From positions 1 through 48,912 of the forward strand of contig JAKSYS010000488.1 in assembly GCA_022925895.1 (NCBI GenBank): a stretch of 48,912 nucleotides of DNA, given 5' to 3'. This DNA comes from Fragilaria crotonensis (taxonomy: Eukaryota > Bacillariophyta > Fragilariophyceae > Fragilariales > Fragilariaceae). The notes under the pieces were generated by a model, which saw nothing but the letters and a program-made list of their open reading frames with translations, did no database searches and had not been told where the DNA came from. Shown piece by piece: positions 47,397 through 48,912 of this stretch; position 1 is the stretch's first letter; each line of letters opens with the position of its first letter. The position numbers and the translations under genes were made by a program.

Positions 47397-48095
47397 TCAG
47401 AGAGCAGCAGCTTGCATGTTGGAGCCGTTTTGCTCGAAGTCGTCGAGCCATTCACCGTCGAAGGAAAAGGCTTCCCTTGTGGGCGTAGTCTCTTGTTGGT
47501 ACATTTCTGGCCAGTGAACTCGGCAGAAGTCGTTCCAAATGTCCACTGCCACGCGATTCTGGTTATACTGTTCTCGAGATGCCACATGGACGAAATCCGG
47601 ATCGTTTGTAGACGGTCTGCTGTAGATAGTGCACCTTCCAAACAAATCGTCTGGTTCCAGCTTCACGCGCGAGCCATTCCACAAGCAGAACTTCCGATTG
47701 TTTGAAAGGATCGGTGTCTTCGAATCAGTGCAGAGGGAATCCAGCGTGTGAAGAACCCTTCCACACGATGCACCGATCCGACCTTCCTTTTGGAGCGGCC
47801 AGTTGACAACAAAGCCGCACACTTGAAATTTCTGGACCAACTCGTTCAATTGGGTAATGACAGTCGAATCCAAGCTCTTGCGGTTTCCTTTGTGAATGAA
47901 GTGCAGGGGAATCGGATCAAGCTTTACTGACGTTTTCCTGTTGCAAGAGGGGTGTGATGCGAGAGTCAAACCTATCTCGTCTCGACCAATGTTCAGGGCC
48001 AGGACGGACGAACTCATCTTCTTCCAATCCAAAGCATTTGCAACTTTGGACGGCGTTGTAAGGAAGTGCGTTAGTTTTGAGCTTGCCATTGTCAT
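47397..48095 (-). CDS. RuvX/YqgF-like RNase H-fold protein
   Basis: A 232-residue protein from ATG 48095 (MTMASSKLTHFLTTPSKVAN). After ~30 residues it shows SSVLALNIGRDEIGLTLA, the position of the GxDxGxxRIGxA motif of YqgF/RuvX, LNELVQKFQVCGFVVNWPLQ, and the later FCLWNGSRV, comparable to the D/E-rich WDERLT motif. YqgF proteins are Holliday-junction resolvase-like nucleases or rRNA-processing factors; organelle versions exist. Here the first metal-binding Asp is Asn (LALNIG) and WDER reads WNGSR, so key acidic residues are missing and catalysis is doubtful. The N terminus could be a transit peptide. Family placement is moderate. Confidence 0.55.
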   Translation of the reverse strand: MTMASSKLTHFLTTPSKVANALDWKKMSSSVLALNIGRDEIGLTLASHPSCNRKTSVKLDPIPLHFIHKGNRKSLDSTVITQLNELVQKFQVCGFVVNWPLQKEGRIGASCGRVLHTLDSLCTDSKTPILSNNRKFCLWNGSRVKLEPDDLFGRCTIYSRPSTNDPDFVHVASREQYNQNRVAVDIWNDFCRVHWPEMYQQETTPTREAFSFDGEWLDDFEQNGSNMQAAAL

Positions 48096-48912
48096 CTATC
48101 GTGTGTGCTCTCAGGTCTATGAACGCTGCGTTATAAGTGGACTCGGTAAAGTGGGACGGTGAAAGTGATGCAGAATGCAGAGTGTCAAAAGTTGATTCAA
48201 TGTTGTCACAAATCATCCACATCAAAAAATTGGTACGAATGGCGTCTCACTCCCGATGTTCGCTAATTCTCAGGCAGAATGACCGATTCGAAGCGAAAGG
48301 AACTGAATCTTCCTGCAGCTTCACGTACTTTCTGGGAATTTGGGAGTATACGAACCCGTTTCAGTTTTCCTCACGTGCGTTGAAGGTCTGAGTACCAACC
48401 GATTTTCAACTCGTGACTGGAGACTCCGAGGTCCACAGCGAAAAAGACTACGACGAGAAATGAAGGTAAACAGATATGAGGAATGTTTATATTTCGGTTG
48501 AAGACGCTGTCACACTCAAATACTCGACTTAAAGGACGACATAGCCAAGTCGTGTTTGCCCAACTGGATCAAACACATACTGTACATAAAAGTTGGGAAC
48601 TGAATAAGCGCGCCTCGAGTAATGTATCATAATACCAGGTACGACAGTAGCTACACTCTACCGTAAGTACGTAGCGTAATGGAGTAGTATGCCACAGGCC
48701 ATAGGAGAGGGGCACGATAAAAAACTCCAAAACTGGATACTTGTAGTCTGCACTCGTATTCATACATGTATGCGGATGACATTTCCTTCCTCTTCTTAGT
48801 GCCTACACGTATAACGTACGGCGTATGGCATACCTGGTACCATTGACCAGTATTCATACGCTACGGTATAATACCATGTAGTACTACAGTACGCTGTGCT
48901 ATGATTGAGGCT
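48096..48912. other. Spacer to window end with GTAC repeats
   Basis: No gene is supported. The last 300 bp have many GTAC/TACGTA palindromes (AGTACGTAGCG, TACCTGGTACC) like other spacers. Confidence 0.4.

Overview
The window looks like nuclear DNA from a photosynthetic stramenopile, most likely a pennate diatom. Evidence: short GT-AG introns (63-129 bp), a plastid-type lysine-pathway enzyme whose presequence carries a TSAFAP motif close to the diatom ASAFAP signature, a secreted family-5 exo-beta-1,3-glucanase of the kind that handles chrysolaminarin-type glucans, a Copia LTR retrotransposon, and intergenic DNA full of GTAC/AGTACT palindromes. The species cannot be fixed from the sequence alone.

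Layout. 1-1670: 3' part of a hAT transposase gene. 1671-6900: gene-free repeat DNA dominated by a large foldback (arms 2371-3050 and 3291-3960) continued on one side as a ~176-bp tandem array. 6900-7655: two short-period repeat tracts. 8241-19215: a cluster of cellular genes: GAF-like/HPP membrane protein (+), plastid DapB (-), a 1.3-kb hAT-type non-autonomous element with a perfect 8-bp target duplication, the TRAPP subunit Bet3 (+), a four-exon GH5 glucanase (+) and a bacterial-type NAD-dependent DNA ligase (-). 20078-23294: a DUF336/GlcG-like gene, a four-exon gene of unknown function (gene X, copy A), and a small acidic-tailed membrane protein. 23400-28246: a second large foldback, 46-bp palindromic mini-repeats, and a decayed hAT transposase. 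28247-37883: a complete 9.6-kb Copia element on the minus strand with near-identical LTRs and a perfect 5-bp target duplication. 38134-39151: CDP-diacylglycerol synthase. 39269-42613: second copies of the DUF336 gene and gene X, separated by a nested pair of small DNA transposons. 43040-48095: a CobW/ZNG1-type GTPase, a membrane-anchored kinase-like protein with altered catalytic motifs, and a RuvX/YqgF-like protein.

How it fits together. The cellular genes are unrelated housekeeping or plastid functions (lysine synthesis, phospholipid synthesis, vesicle traffic, DNA joining, glucan turnover, metal handling) and do not form one pathway. The strongest linkage is the duplicated pair DUF336 + gene X, convergent at 20-22 kb and divergent at 39-42.6 kb. 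At least four hAT-derived loci and one recent Copia insertion fill the spaces between genes. Several conserved genes (dapB, ligA, the CDP-DAG synthase, the hAT transposase, the retrotransposon pol) are interrupted by single-base shifts, often in short homopolymers, which suggests consensus errors in the assembly as much as true gene decay.
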